DNA from: Nonomuraea maritima
GTDB taxonomy: Bacteria > Actinomycetota > Actinomycetes > Streptosporangiales > Streptosporangiaceae
Reading direction: 5' to 3'
Length of the DNA stretch: 64,000 nt
Assembly: GCF_900100395.1 (NCBI RefSeq)
Contig: NZ_FNFB01000014.1
Span: forward strand, 124,001-188,000
The notes beneath the pieces are model-generated. The model had not been told where the DNA came from. It did no database searches and saw only the letters and a list, made by a program, of their open reading frames with translations. Within the stretch, counting starts at the first letter, position 1. Each line of letters opens with the position of its first letter. This document shows, piece after piece, positions 50,532 to 57,939 of this stretch. The translations under genes were made by a program, and so were the position numbers.

Positions 50532-51386
50532 GTGCCGACTTTCACCGCCCTGGACGGAACCGAACTCGCGTATCACGTTGCGGGTGCGGGCGAGCCGCTG
50601 CTCTGCCTGCCCGGCGGGCCGATGCGTGCGTCGGTCTACCTGGGCGATCTCGGCGGACTGTCGAGTCACCGTCGGCTGGTCATGCTCGACCTGCGCGGTA
50701 CGGGCGACTCGGGCATCCCCGCCGATCCCGCGACGTACCGCTGCGATCGGCAGGTCGCCGACGTCGAGGCCTTGCGCGATCATCTCGGTCTTGACCGCGT
50801 CGATGTTCTCGCGCACTCCGCGGGCGGTGACCTCGCCATCCTGTACGCGGCCCGGCATCCGGAGCGCGTCCGCACCCTCACGTTGGTGACGGCCCGCGCC
50901 CGGGCGCTGGGCGTCGACTTCACCGAGGAGCATCGCCGGGAGGCCGCTGGTCTGCGCGCGGCCGAGCCCTGGTTCGAAACCGCACGCCTCGCGTTGGATG
51001 CCGTCCTGGCCGGCACGGCGACCGACGCCGACTGGGACGCCGCCGCCCCGCTTTTCTACGGCCGTTGGGACGCGGCAGCTCAGGCGCACGCCGCATCCGA
51101 CGTCGAACAGAGCAACGAGGAGGCCGCGGATGTCTACGCGTCGGCCGGCGCCTTCGACCCGGTAGCCGCCCGTGCCGCCATCAGTGCGCTGGACGCGCCG
51201 GTCCTGGTGCTCGCGGGCGAATGGGACGGGGGCCCGCTTCCCCGCGTCGCCGCTACCGTCGCGGACATGTTTCCCAGGGCCGAACTGGCCGTTCAGGCGG
51301 GTGCCGGCCACTTCCCATGGCTGGACGACCCCGTCCGCTTCGTGCAGACCGTCACGACATTCCTGAGCCGGCATACCCGAGGGTGA
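50532..51386 (+). CDS. Alpha/beta hydrolase (prolyl aminopeptidase-like)
   Basis: A 284-residue hydrolase: LLCLPGGPMRASVYLGDLGG, VMLDLRGTGDSGIPADPATY, nucleophile elbow LAHSAGGDLAILYA, and QAGAGHFPWLDDPVRFV with the His. PGGP and DLRGTGDS recall proline iminopeptidase relatives. GTG 50532 follows GAGGA at about 8 nt. Substrate unknown. Confidence 0.88.
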   Translation: MPTFTALDGTELAYHVAGAGEPLLCLPGGPMRASVYLGDLGGLSSHRRLVMLDLRGTGDSGIPADPATYRCDRQVADVEALRDHLGLDRVDVLAHSAGGDLAILYAARHPERVRTLTLVTARARALGVDFTEEHRREAAGLRAAEPWFETARLALDAVLAGTATDADWDAAAPLFYGRWDAAAQAHAASDVEQSNEEAADVYASAGAFDPVAARAAISALDAPVLVLAGEWDGGPLPRVAATVADMFPRAELAVQAGAGHFPWLDDPVRFVQTVTTFLSRHTRG

Positions 51387-51477
51387 GCCTGTCGTGAGTG
51401 GTCGACCTGCCGCCCTTGACGGCACGACCTGCGTGATTCCTGCGCAGGACGCGACGGCCGTACGGGCAGGCGGCTGC

Positions 51478-51681
51478 TCAGCAGGCCCGGCCGTGCGCCT
51501 CCACGGCGAGGTCCTGCCAGTCGTCCCACAGCTTGAGGCGGTCGGCGTAGGCCTGCTGGATCATCGGGTAGAAGCCCTGGCCGAGGAGCACCCGCAGGGG
51601 CGGGTGGTCGGCGTCGACGATCCTGAGGAGTGCCTGGGCCGCGGCGGCCGGGTCGCCGGCGGGGAGCTTGCCCGCCATCCC
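51478..51681 (-). pseudogene. C-terminal remnant of an SDR oxidoreductase
   Basis: The frame from about MAGKLPAGD to the stop (AAAAQALLRIVDADHPPLRV, LKLWDDWQDLAVEAHG) matches the C-terminal tail of short-chain dehydrogenases (GDPxxAAQALL...PPLRLLLG). The N-terminal two thirds with cofactor and catalytic motifs are absent. It ends where the LysR remnant on the other strand begins. Confidence 0.75.
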
Positions 51682-51682
51682 G

Positions 51683-51966
51683 GCCAGGGCCTTCCGCGCC
51701 CGGCACCCGCAATGGGACCTGCGCATCCGCCACGTCCCCTTCATCGACCCGTTCGCGGCCCTCCGCGAGGCCAGGGTGGACGTCCTGGTCACCTGGTTAC
51801 CCGTCGAAGAACCTGATCTCGTCGTGGGGCCGGTCCTCTTCACCGACCCCCGTTACCCTTCAACGACTTCGAACCCCTGACGTACGGCTTGGTGTGGCGC
51901 GCCGAAACCCCCGCCATCCGCGCCCTCGTCCGAACCGTACGAGACCTCGGCCCACTCCACCTGTGA
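51683..51966 (+). pseudogene. Remnant of a LysR-type regulator (effector domain)
   Basis: ARAFRARHPQWDLRIRHVPF and VDVLVTWLPVEEPDLVVGPV are typical of a LysR effector domain. The helix-turn-helix half is missing. At about 51855 the frame shifts and much of the domain is skipped, resuming as FNDFEPLTYGLVWRAE and ending GPLHL-stop. Together with the SDR remnant it appears to be what is left of a divergent SDR/LysR pair after one central deletion. Confidence 0.78.
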
Positions 51967-52039
51967 GCTCCCGGACGTTGTCCGTCATAGGGGATGCATC
52001 CCAGAGCCGGAGAGCCTGACCCCATTGCATACTTCTGCG

Positions 52040-52708
52040 ATGCATGACTACGCCGATTTCTTCGCCCGAGGACGTGACGCGCTCCTTGAGGGGAAGGCCG
52101 TGCACGAATCGCCGCCCGTCGAAGGCGGGACCCGTTGGGGGGCCTCTGCGGTCCTGCGGCCGACTGGCCCTGTCCTTGAACGGTTGACGGCCTTGGCCGC
52201 GTCCGTCGGGGAAACCGCCGACCCCGGTCACTGGGTACATGGACCGAAGACTCTCCATTTCACCCTCCGGTCGCTGGAACGCCACCGCCGGGTTGTCCCG
52301 AGTGATGATCCGTACCGTCTGGCCTATGCGGCCTCGTTGGATGAAGCCGTTGCGGGGTCGCCTCCGATCCGGATCGAGTTGCGCGGAGTCAGCCCGCATA
52401 CGGGAGGCGTGCTCGCCTTCGGCCACCCCGTTGACGACAGCCTTGTGAGCCTCCAGAAGCGTTTCGCCCAGTCACTGGACCGTCGCGGAGTGGGCGCTTT
52501 CGAGTCCTGGGCACGTGACCGCTGGTACGTGAGCTTGATGCATTTCGCTGCGCCGGTGACCAACCCGAAGGCGATCGTGGCATGGTGCGACGAACATGCC
52601 GACGTACGCATGGGCCTGGCGGAGATCAAGGCAGCAGAGATCGTCCAGCCGGTCCACACCGGCGTCGGCATACGTATGGAAACCCTGGAGCGAGCGATTC
52701 TCGTCTGA
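52040..52708 (+). CDS. 2'-5' RNA ligase-like (2H phosphoesterase superfamily) protein
   Basis: About 222 residues. TLHFTLRSLERHRR supplies one HxT motif of the 2H fold. The expected second motif position reads WYVSLMHFAAPV, where the His is replaced, so catalysis may be altered. The C-terminal VHTGVGIRMETLERAIL fits a beta strand closing the fold. TTG 52025 is a possible earlier start. Moderate confidence in family. Confidence 0.55.
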   Translation: MHDYADFFARGRDALLEGKAVHESPPVEGGTRWGASAVLRPTGPVLERLTALAASVGETADPGHWVHGPKTLHFTLRSLERHRRVVPSDDPYRLAYAASLDEAVAGSPPIRIELRGVSPHTGGVLAFGHPVDDSLVSLQKRFAQSLDRRGVGAFESWARDRWYVSLMHFAAPVTNPKAIVAWCDEHADVRMGLAEIKAAEIVQPVHTGVGIRMETLERAILV

Positions 52709-52749
52709 AGTGCCAGGAGAACCTTCGCGGTATCGCCGGCCGCCCGTTA

Positions 52750-52765
52750 GGATACGACTGTATCC
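52750..52765. promoter_or_regulatory. Operator candidate upstream of the hydrolase-TetR unit
   Basis: GGATACGACTGTATCC: perfect 6-bp arms, 4-bp centre, 20 bp before the hydrolase start. It contains TATCC near a probable -10 region. Likely bound by the downstream TetR. Confidence 0.6.
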
Positions 52766-52785
52766 ATTCGGGAGATGGGGTCGCC

Positions 52786-53661
52786 ATGCGCATTCCTGAC
52801 CGGCCGTCCGCCTTCACCAACGACTCTGCCCGTGACAGGTACTACACCGTCTACGACCGAGTGTTCGGCGAGCTGTGGCCGGTGCCGGTGGACGCCGTCG
52901 ATGTGGAGACCAGGGCCGGCACCGTGCGGACCTACCGGGCCGGGCCCGCCGAGGGCGATCCCGTGGTCCTCGTGGCCGGCGCCGGCGGGAACGCGCTGTC
53001 CTGGCACCGCTACATCGAGCCGCTGGCGCGCACGCGCCCGGTCCTCGCCGTCGACCCTCTCGGCGAGGCCGGACGTTCGGTGCAGACAAAAACACTCGCG
53101 AACGGCGCCGTGGTCGGCGGCTGGCTCACCGACGTCCTGGCCGCGGTGGGAGCCGAGCGCGCGCACCTGGCGGGTTTCTCGTCCGGCGGCTTGATCGCGG
53201 TGGAACAGCAACTCGCCGGGGGCGGCAGGGTCGCGGCGCTGACGCTGGTCGATCCGGGCGGCTTCGCGCCGATAACAGGGCGATTCATCCGGTGGGCCAC
53301 CGTCGGTGCTGTGGCGTCCGTGCTTCCTCGCGCGTTGCGACACCGTGTCGCCGGGGCGGCGAACCACGGCGAGCTGCGCGAGGACGGGCTGATGGAGCTG
53401 CTGCGGGCCGGGTGGTCCTTCCGGCGGCGCGTCCTCATCCCGCCCCCGTACACCGACGAGCAGATACGCGAACTGTCCGTGCCCGTACAGGTGCTGCTGG
53501 GCGCCCGCAGCGCGCTGCATGACGCGCGGGCGGTGGCCGCACGGCTGGCCGACATCGCGCCGTCCTGGCGCGTGGAGATCGTGCCCGGCACCGGACACTC
53601 GCTGCCCGTCGAAGCTCCCGACCTGGTCGCCGAGCGGATCCTCACCTTCCCCGGAAAGTAG
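52786..53661 (+). CDS. Alpha/beta hydrolase
   Basis: A 291-residue hydrolase: VVLVAGAGGNALSWHRYIEP, AVDPLGEAGRSVQTKT, nucleophile LAGFSSGGLIAVEQQ, and VPGTGHSLPVEAPDLV with the His. The elbow is G-F-S-S-G rather than G-x-S-x-G with His, still acceptable for the family. The tetR gene begins 3 bp after its stop, so they form one operon under the palindrome at 52750. Confidence 0.86.
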   Translation: MRIPDRPSAFTNDSARDRYYTVYDRVFGELWPVPVDAVDVETRAGTVRTYRAGPAEGDPVVLVAGAGGNALSWHRYIEPLARTRPVLAVDPLGEAGRSVQTKTLANGAVVGGWLTDVLAAVGAERAHLAGFSSGGLIAVEQQLAGGGRVAALTLVDPGGFAPITGRFIRWATVGAVASVLPRALRHRVAGAANHGELREDGLMELLRAGWSFRRRVLIPPPYTDEQIRELSVPVQVLLGARSALHDARAVAARLADIAPSWRVEIVPGTGHSLPVEAPDLVAERILTFPGK

Positions 53662-53664
53662 GTC

Positions 53665-54315
53665 ATGGGCGTGCCCCGACAGGTGGATCATGATGAGCGG
53701 CGGCGCCAGCTGACCGAGGCGCTGCTGCGCATCGCCGGCACCCGCGGCCTGCAGGCGGTGTCGATGCGTGAGATCGCCGCCGAGGCCGGGGTCTCGCTGC
53801 GCGTCGTCCAGTACTACTTCACCAACAAGCAGGCCCTGCTCGAGTCCGGCCTCATCGAGCTGGGCGCCCGCGGCCGGCGCCGAGTTCAGCAGCGGGTCGC
53901 CGACGCGGCGTCCACGCGAGATGTCTTCGCCGCCGTCCTCGGCGCGATCGTGCCCTCCGACGAGCAGAGCCGCCTCGACTCCATGGCCTGGACCGCCTAT
54001 TACACCGCCGCCCTCACCGACCCCGCACTCGCCGCAGCCGGACTCACCCTCCCCAACGCGCTGGAAGACTTCCTCACCGTACGGCTGACCGCCGCACAGC
54101 AGGCCGGGGACGTATCCCCTGACCGCGACCCGCGCACCGAAGTCGCCGGCCTCCTGGCTCTGGCCAACGGCCTGACCTCCGGCGTCCTCAGCCGCCAGCG
54201 CGACCACGAGGCCGCCACCAAGATCATCGATTACCACCTGGCCCGCCTGTTCGACCTCACGCCTCGCAACCTGGCCCACAAAGCTCAAGCAGGTACGGAC
54301 TCAGCTGCCGATTGA
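53665..54315 (+). CDS. TetR family transcriptional regulator
   Basis: A 216-residue repressor with RRRQLTEALLRIAGTRGLQA and MREIAAEAGVSLRVVQYYFT as helix-turn-helix. The C-terminal domain (LDSMAWTAYYTAALTDPALA) is of the BetI-like kind. Second gene of the hydrolase operon; it probably controls its own operon through the GGATAC/GTATCC palindrome. Confidence 0.92.
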   Translation: MGVPRQVDHDERRRQLTEALLRIAGTRGLQAVSMREIAAEAGVSLRVVQYYFTNKQALLESGLIELGARGRRRVQQRVADAASTRDVFAAVLGAIVPSDEQSRLDSMAWTAYYTAALTDPALAAAGLTLPNALEDFLTVRLTAAQQAGDVSPDRDPRTEVAGLLALANGLTSGVLSRQRDHEAATKIIDYHLARLFDLTPRNLAHKAQAGTDSAAD

Positions 54316-54368
54316 CCGGGCCTGCTTCGCCAGAGCTTGACCAACATGGCGGAAGCGGGGCGGGCAGA

Positions 54369-54881
54369 ATGCCGTCCATGATGGATGCGAATGTGGTGCT
54401 GCGACTGTTGGCGCTACTACGTGACGGGGGATGCGAGATCTGGGTCGCCGGTGGATGGGGCATCGATGCCCTGATCGGCAAGGTCACCCGTGAGCATCGC
54501 GACCTTGACCTGTTGCACCGCGTCGAGCAGGAACCGCTCCTGATCAAGAAGCTGGAGTCCGCAGGGTTCATCGAGCAGCCCGATGCCCAGCCCGGCCGAC
54601 CCGCCCGGTTCGTCATGAAGGATCACCAGGGTCACGAGCTGGACCTGCATCCACTGCGGTTCGAGGCGGACGGCTCCGCCGTCCAGCAAGCCAACGATCA
54701 CGGCGGCACCTTCCACTACCCTGCGGACGCCTTCACCACGGGCATGATCGAAGGTGTCCCGGTGAACTGCCTGTCGGTCGCTCAGCAGGTCGCCTTCCAT
54801 CAGGGGTATGAGCCCAGCGACCGAGACCGTCATGACATGGCCCAGCTGCGCACGGCATTCGGTGTCGCCACCCACTTCTAG
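54369..54881 (+). CDS. Aminoglycoside/lincosamide-type nucleotidyltransferase
   Basis: About 170 residues. IWVAGGWGIDALIGKVTREH followed by RDLDLL is the GG(W)xxD...DxD signature of the small MNT/LnuA-AadB nucleotidyltransferases. ELDLHPLRFEADG supplies the third carboxylate, and the C-terminal HQGYEPSDRDRHDMAQL is usual for the group. Family members adenylylate lincosamides or aminoglycosides; whether this one gives resistance is unknown. ATG 54369 is preferred; ATG 54378 is possible. Confidence 0.85.
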   Translation: MPSMMDANVVLRLLALLRDGGCEIWVAGGWGIDALIGKVTREHRDLDLLHRVEQEPLLIKKLESAGFIEQPDAQPGRPARFVMKDHQGHELDLHPLRFEADGSAVQQANDHGGTFHYPADAFTTGMIEGVPVNCLSVAQQVAFHQGYEPSDRDRHDMAQLRTAFGVATHF

Positions 54882-55118
54882 CAACTCGTTCCGCGGTCGT
54901 CCGCCGGTCGCGTCGAGTCGTCGTCACCGGGCCCAGGTGCACGGTGGCGCGTGATAGGGGTGAGGAGTGGATCGAGGCCTTGTCGATTTCAGCGGTGAGT
55001 TGTTGCGCAAGTAGGGCGGCTTGGGCGTCGCCGGTGTGCAACCCGCGGACAGCGGCGTTCCTCACGCAAGCGTGCTCTTCGCGAACGCGGTGGGAGGATG
55101 AGAGGTAGGATAAGGAGT

Positions 55119-55379
55119 ATGAGTGAGCCTACCGGCAAGTACTCGATCACCATGCCTCGTGACATCGCCGAGGCAGCCCGGTCACGAAGCGGCCCTTCCG
55201 GCCTGTCCGCCTACGTTGCCGCCGCCGTCGCCCGCCAGATCGAGCGCGACAACCTCAACGAACTCATCCAGGTTGCCGAGGCCGAGCACGGCCCCATCTC
55301 CGACGACGAGGTCCAGGCACTGCGCGACCAACTCCATCAGGCCCGGCGGGGACAGGCCGATGGTGGGGCGGCTGCGTGA
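55119..55379 (+). CDS. Ribbon-helix-helix antitoxin of a VapBC-type module
   Basis: An 86-residue antitoxin. YSITMPRDIAEAARSRSGPS and LSAYVAAAVARQIERDNL form the ribbon-helix-helix DNA-binding fold, and the acidic tail (HGPISDDEVQALRDQL) would wrap the toxin. AAGGAG precedes ATG 55119. The stop overlaps the toxin GTG as GTGA. The 237-bp gap before it shows no gene. Confidence 0.88.
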   Translation: MSEPTGKYSITMPRDIAEAARSRSGPSGLSAYVAAAVARQIERDNLNELIQVAEAEHGPISDDEVQALRDQLHQARRGQADGGAAA

Positions 55380-55789
55380 CCCGTTCTCCCGCTGCTCCCG
55401 GCGGCACGCTTGTCCTCGACAGCGACGGACTGGCCAGGGCCGTCCTGCGTGACCGTACGGTCACCGCATGGCTTGCTCTCGCCCGTGCCGACGACCTTCG
55501 CGTCATCACCTCCGCTGCCACCCTCGTCGAGGTGGTGCACCCCCGCGTCAACCGGCCGGCCCTGGAGTGGACACTTTCCCGCCTGGTCGTCGAGCCGGTC
55601 ACCGAACCGATCGCCCGCCACGCCGCCACGCTCTTGTCGGACGCCAACCTGCACGGACACAAGTACGCCATCGACGCCATGCTCAGCGCCACCGCCCTCG
55701 CTGCCCCAGGGCCTGTCACGCTCCTGACCTCCGACCCCGACGGTCTCGCCGCCCTCTGCGGCGCAGGCGTCACTGTCATCAAGGTCTGA
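55376..55789 (+). CDS. PIN-domain toxin (VapC-type)
   Basis: A 137-residue PIN protein. LVLDSDGLARAVL has the first Asp, TSAATLVEVVHPR the Glu, YAIDAMLSATAL and LLTSDPDGLAAL the remaining carboxylates. Coupled to the antitoxin by a 4-bp overlap. Ribonuclease activity is expected by family. Confidence 0.9.
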   Translation: MTRSPAAPGGTLVLDSDGLARAVLRDRTVTAWLALARADDLRVITSAATLVEVVHPRVNRPALEWTLSRLVVEPVTEPIARHAATLLSDANLHGHKYAIDAMLSATALAAPGPVTLLTSDPDGLAALCGAGVTVIKV

Positions 55790-55799
55790 GTTCCCTGCC

Positions 55800-56642
55800 G
55801 TGCAACCACTTCATGAGAACGTGAGCAGCGTCGGCGGGGCGACGGACGATCAAATCTTGAGCACTGTTCGGATCGGCGACCTCGTCTCGGGGACGATCAC
55901 GGAGGTGGGACGTCTCGGGGCTTCGGTGAAGCTCGACGGGCGCCTGGGCCAGGTACCGGCGGACATCGGCCCCCTGGACGTCTCCTGGTGTCGCCGGCCG
56001 GACGAGGCCGTACAGGCCGGCCGGCGCGTCATCGCCGAAGTCATCGCTGTCGACCCGGATCAGGCAAGGATCCGCCTGTCGATGGCCGCGACCGAGAACC
56101 CCGAACTCTGGACCTTCCTGAAAGGACTCCGCCCCGGTGAGGTACTCAGCGGTGTGGTAGCGGATGTACAACCGTTCGGCGTGTTCGTGGCGCTGGACGA
56201 TGGGCCGCCGCATCCCGTCCATCCGGGCGTGGGGTTCGTCACCGTTCCCGAGCTTTCCTGGCGGCGTTTCGACGACGTCTCCGAAGTCGTCAAGGTAGGG
56301 CAGCGGGTCATCTGCTCCGTCCTGTGCTTCGACACCACGAACGGCGAAGCCAGGCTCTCCCTTCGCGCACTCGAACCCGACCCCTTCCAAGGGTTCGCCG
56401 AGACAGCCCGCGAGGGACAACAGCTCACCGGAACGGTGACCGAGCTCGTCCCCTTCGGCGCCTTCGTCAGGGTCGCTGAAGACGTCGAGGGCCTCGTTCA
56501 CCTGGACGATCTCGGCCCAACCCCGGTCGAGACCCCCGATCAGGTCGTTCAGGTCGGCGACCGAATCAAGGTGGCCATCATCGGCCTGGATCGCTCTCGC
56601 CGCCGATTATTTCTGTCCCGCCAGAAGGCTGCTTCTGAATGA
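55800..56642 (+). CDS. Triple S1 RNA-binding domain protein
   Basis: A 280-residue protein made of three S1 domains: residues about 24-95 (GDLVSGTITEVGRLGASVKL), 112-190 (GEVLSGVVADVQPFGVFVAL) and 205-275 (GQQLTGTVTELVPFGAFVRV), each ending in the RLSLRA/RLFLSR strand. It is far shorter than ribosomal protein S1 and lacks the first two S1 domains that dock on the ribosome. It binds RNA by family. It begins 11 bp after the PIN toxin, so may share its transcript. GTG start. Confidence 0.87.
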   Translation: MQPLHENVSSVGGATDDQILSTVRIGDLVSGTITEVGRLGASVKLDGRLGQVPADIGPLDVSWCRRPDEAVQAGRRVIAEVIAVDPDQARIRLSMAATENPELWTFLKGLRPGEVLSGVVADVQPFGVFVALDDGPPHPVHPGVGFVTVPELSWRRFDDVSEVVKVGQRVICSVLCFDTTNGEARLSLRALEPDPFQGFAETAREGQQLTGTVTELVPFGAFVRVAEDVEGLVHLDDLGPTPVETPDQVVQVGDRIKVAIIGLDRSRRRLFLSRQKAASE

Positions 56643-56744
56643 CAGTGTGCGCTCTTCCTTGAACGAGAAGCGGCAAAGCCCCACGTCGTCAACCTCCCCT
56701 TGCGCCGCCAGGTGGACGCCATCAATACTCGGCGTAAATTGCGG

Positions 56745-56830
56745 TAGAAGGCCCTGGTCTCCTTCAGCTTCTCGCACAGCAGAATCGTGTAGTCGAGATC
56801 ACGGATGTCCTTGAAGCTCGCGCTGGTCAT
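56745..56830 (-). pseudogene. N-terminal remnant of a VOC (glyoxalase-like) gene
   Basis: From ATG 56830 the frame reads MTSASFKDIRDLDYTILLCE and then LKETRAFYRNL, an exact VOC N-terminal strand-helix pattern. After that the similarity stops in unrelated sequence. The remaining 319-bp stretch 56643-56961 contains nothing else recognised. Confidence 0.6.
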
Positions 56831-56961
56831 TCCGCCGGCGGCCACAGTTTCCGACACTTGCAGATTGGCGTGCCGGTGCCCTCATGTCCCCGCAACGGTC
56901 AGGGGCGACCTGCGGCGCGAGGACGGGGTCATGGAGTAGCTCATCACCCTATGATTCTCGG

Positions 56962-57564
56962 ATGCCCCCTAAATCTGGTATTCCGCTTCTGCTGGTTCTC
57001 GGTCTCCTCGCCGGCTGTGGCATGGCCCAGGGCACCGTGCCCTCGAAGCCGGAGGACGCGGTGACGGAGTCCATCCAAGGACGTTGGTGGACGTGGGCGG
57101 CCTCCGAAGTCGAAGACACCAACCCTGTCATGGACACGACAGGGAAGTTCTGTGATCGGAATCAGCCGGAGGATGTGTGGTTTCTCGCTGGCACTTTTGG
57201 CGTCACCCTGCAGCGGACATGCATGGTTCCCGCGGGAAGGCCGACGGTCTTCCCGCTGGTGAATCAGATCGGCACCGAGGCGCAGTGCAGGGAGTTCATG
57301 GCCGCGGCGAAAGGTAAGGCCACCCTTGACGGCAAGGCGATCACGTCGGAACGAATGGAGGAGGACAACGTCACCGTGACGGGTGCGGCAGGCAATCCTC
57401 TCACGGGTGAGGGGGGAACGTTCACGTCATACGCTTGCGGTATCTGGGCGCGCATTCCGCCGCTGACCGCCGGCCGTCACAAATTGACCATTCGTGGTTC
57501 CTCCGGAGACTTCCGCACCGGCGTTGACTACACGCTCATCGTCGGAATCGACCAGGAGGTATGA
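56962..57564 (+). CDS. Putative lipoprotein
   Basis: A 200-residue exported lipoprotein with a short signal and lipobox LLAGC (Cys19). The mature part has GRWWTWAASEVEDTNPV, four to five further Cys (KFCDRNQ, RTCMVPAG, QCREF, YACGIW) likely forming disulphides, and a beta-rich end (HKLTIRGSSGDFRTGVDYTL). This matches a recurrent actinomycete signal-lipoprotein type without known function. ATG 56962 is the only start that places the lipobox correctly. Confidence 0.8.
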   Translation: MPPKSGIPLLLVLGLLAGCGMAQGTVPSKPEDAVTESIQGRWWTWAASEVEDTNPVMDTTGKFCDRNQPEDVWFLAGTFGVTLQRTCMVPAGRPTVFPLVNQIGTEAQCREFMAAAKGKATLDGKAITSERMEEDNVTVTGAAGNPLTGEGGTFTSYACGIWARIPPLTAGRHKLTIRGSSGDFRTGVDYTLIVGIDQEV

Positions 57565-57939
57565 AATCCGAGGAGCCACGAGAGGGAATAACCGACGCCC
57601 GTACCCGAACGCTCACCGTACCGATTGGCCGTCTGCATCAACCCCTCAGTGAAGCGTTGAAGCGGCTGTCGAACCGGTGCCGCCGGCGTCCGACCACTGG
57701 CTCAGCTTCCTTCACCACGGCCGGCAAGGCCGTCTCTCCCGCTCGGTACCGTCCTGGAGCGTCCGACATGGTCGGATGATCCCAAGCTTCGAGGCGGGTC
57801 GCTGCCTCTTCATGTCGCAGCCTCGCATACCGAACGGCCCGGGCGGCGGGCAGCACCGCCGCTTGACCTGATGCCGCGTAGTCCCGGGCGCGGATGGGGA
57901 TCCCGGTCGTACCCGCGTCGACCTCGACGTGCCCGGCCC
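57565..57939. other. Intergenic stretch without a supported gene
   Basis: Three hundred and seventy-five bases between the lipoprotein stop and the ABC permease stop. Open frames here show no family similarity, no ribosome site and mixed codon bias. No repeat, terminator or transposon end was recognised. It may hold decayed sequence. Confidence 0.5.
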
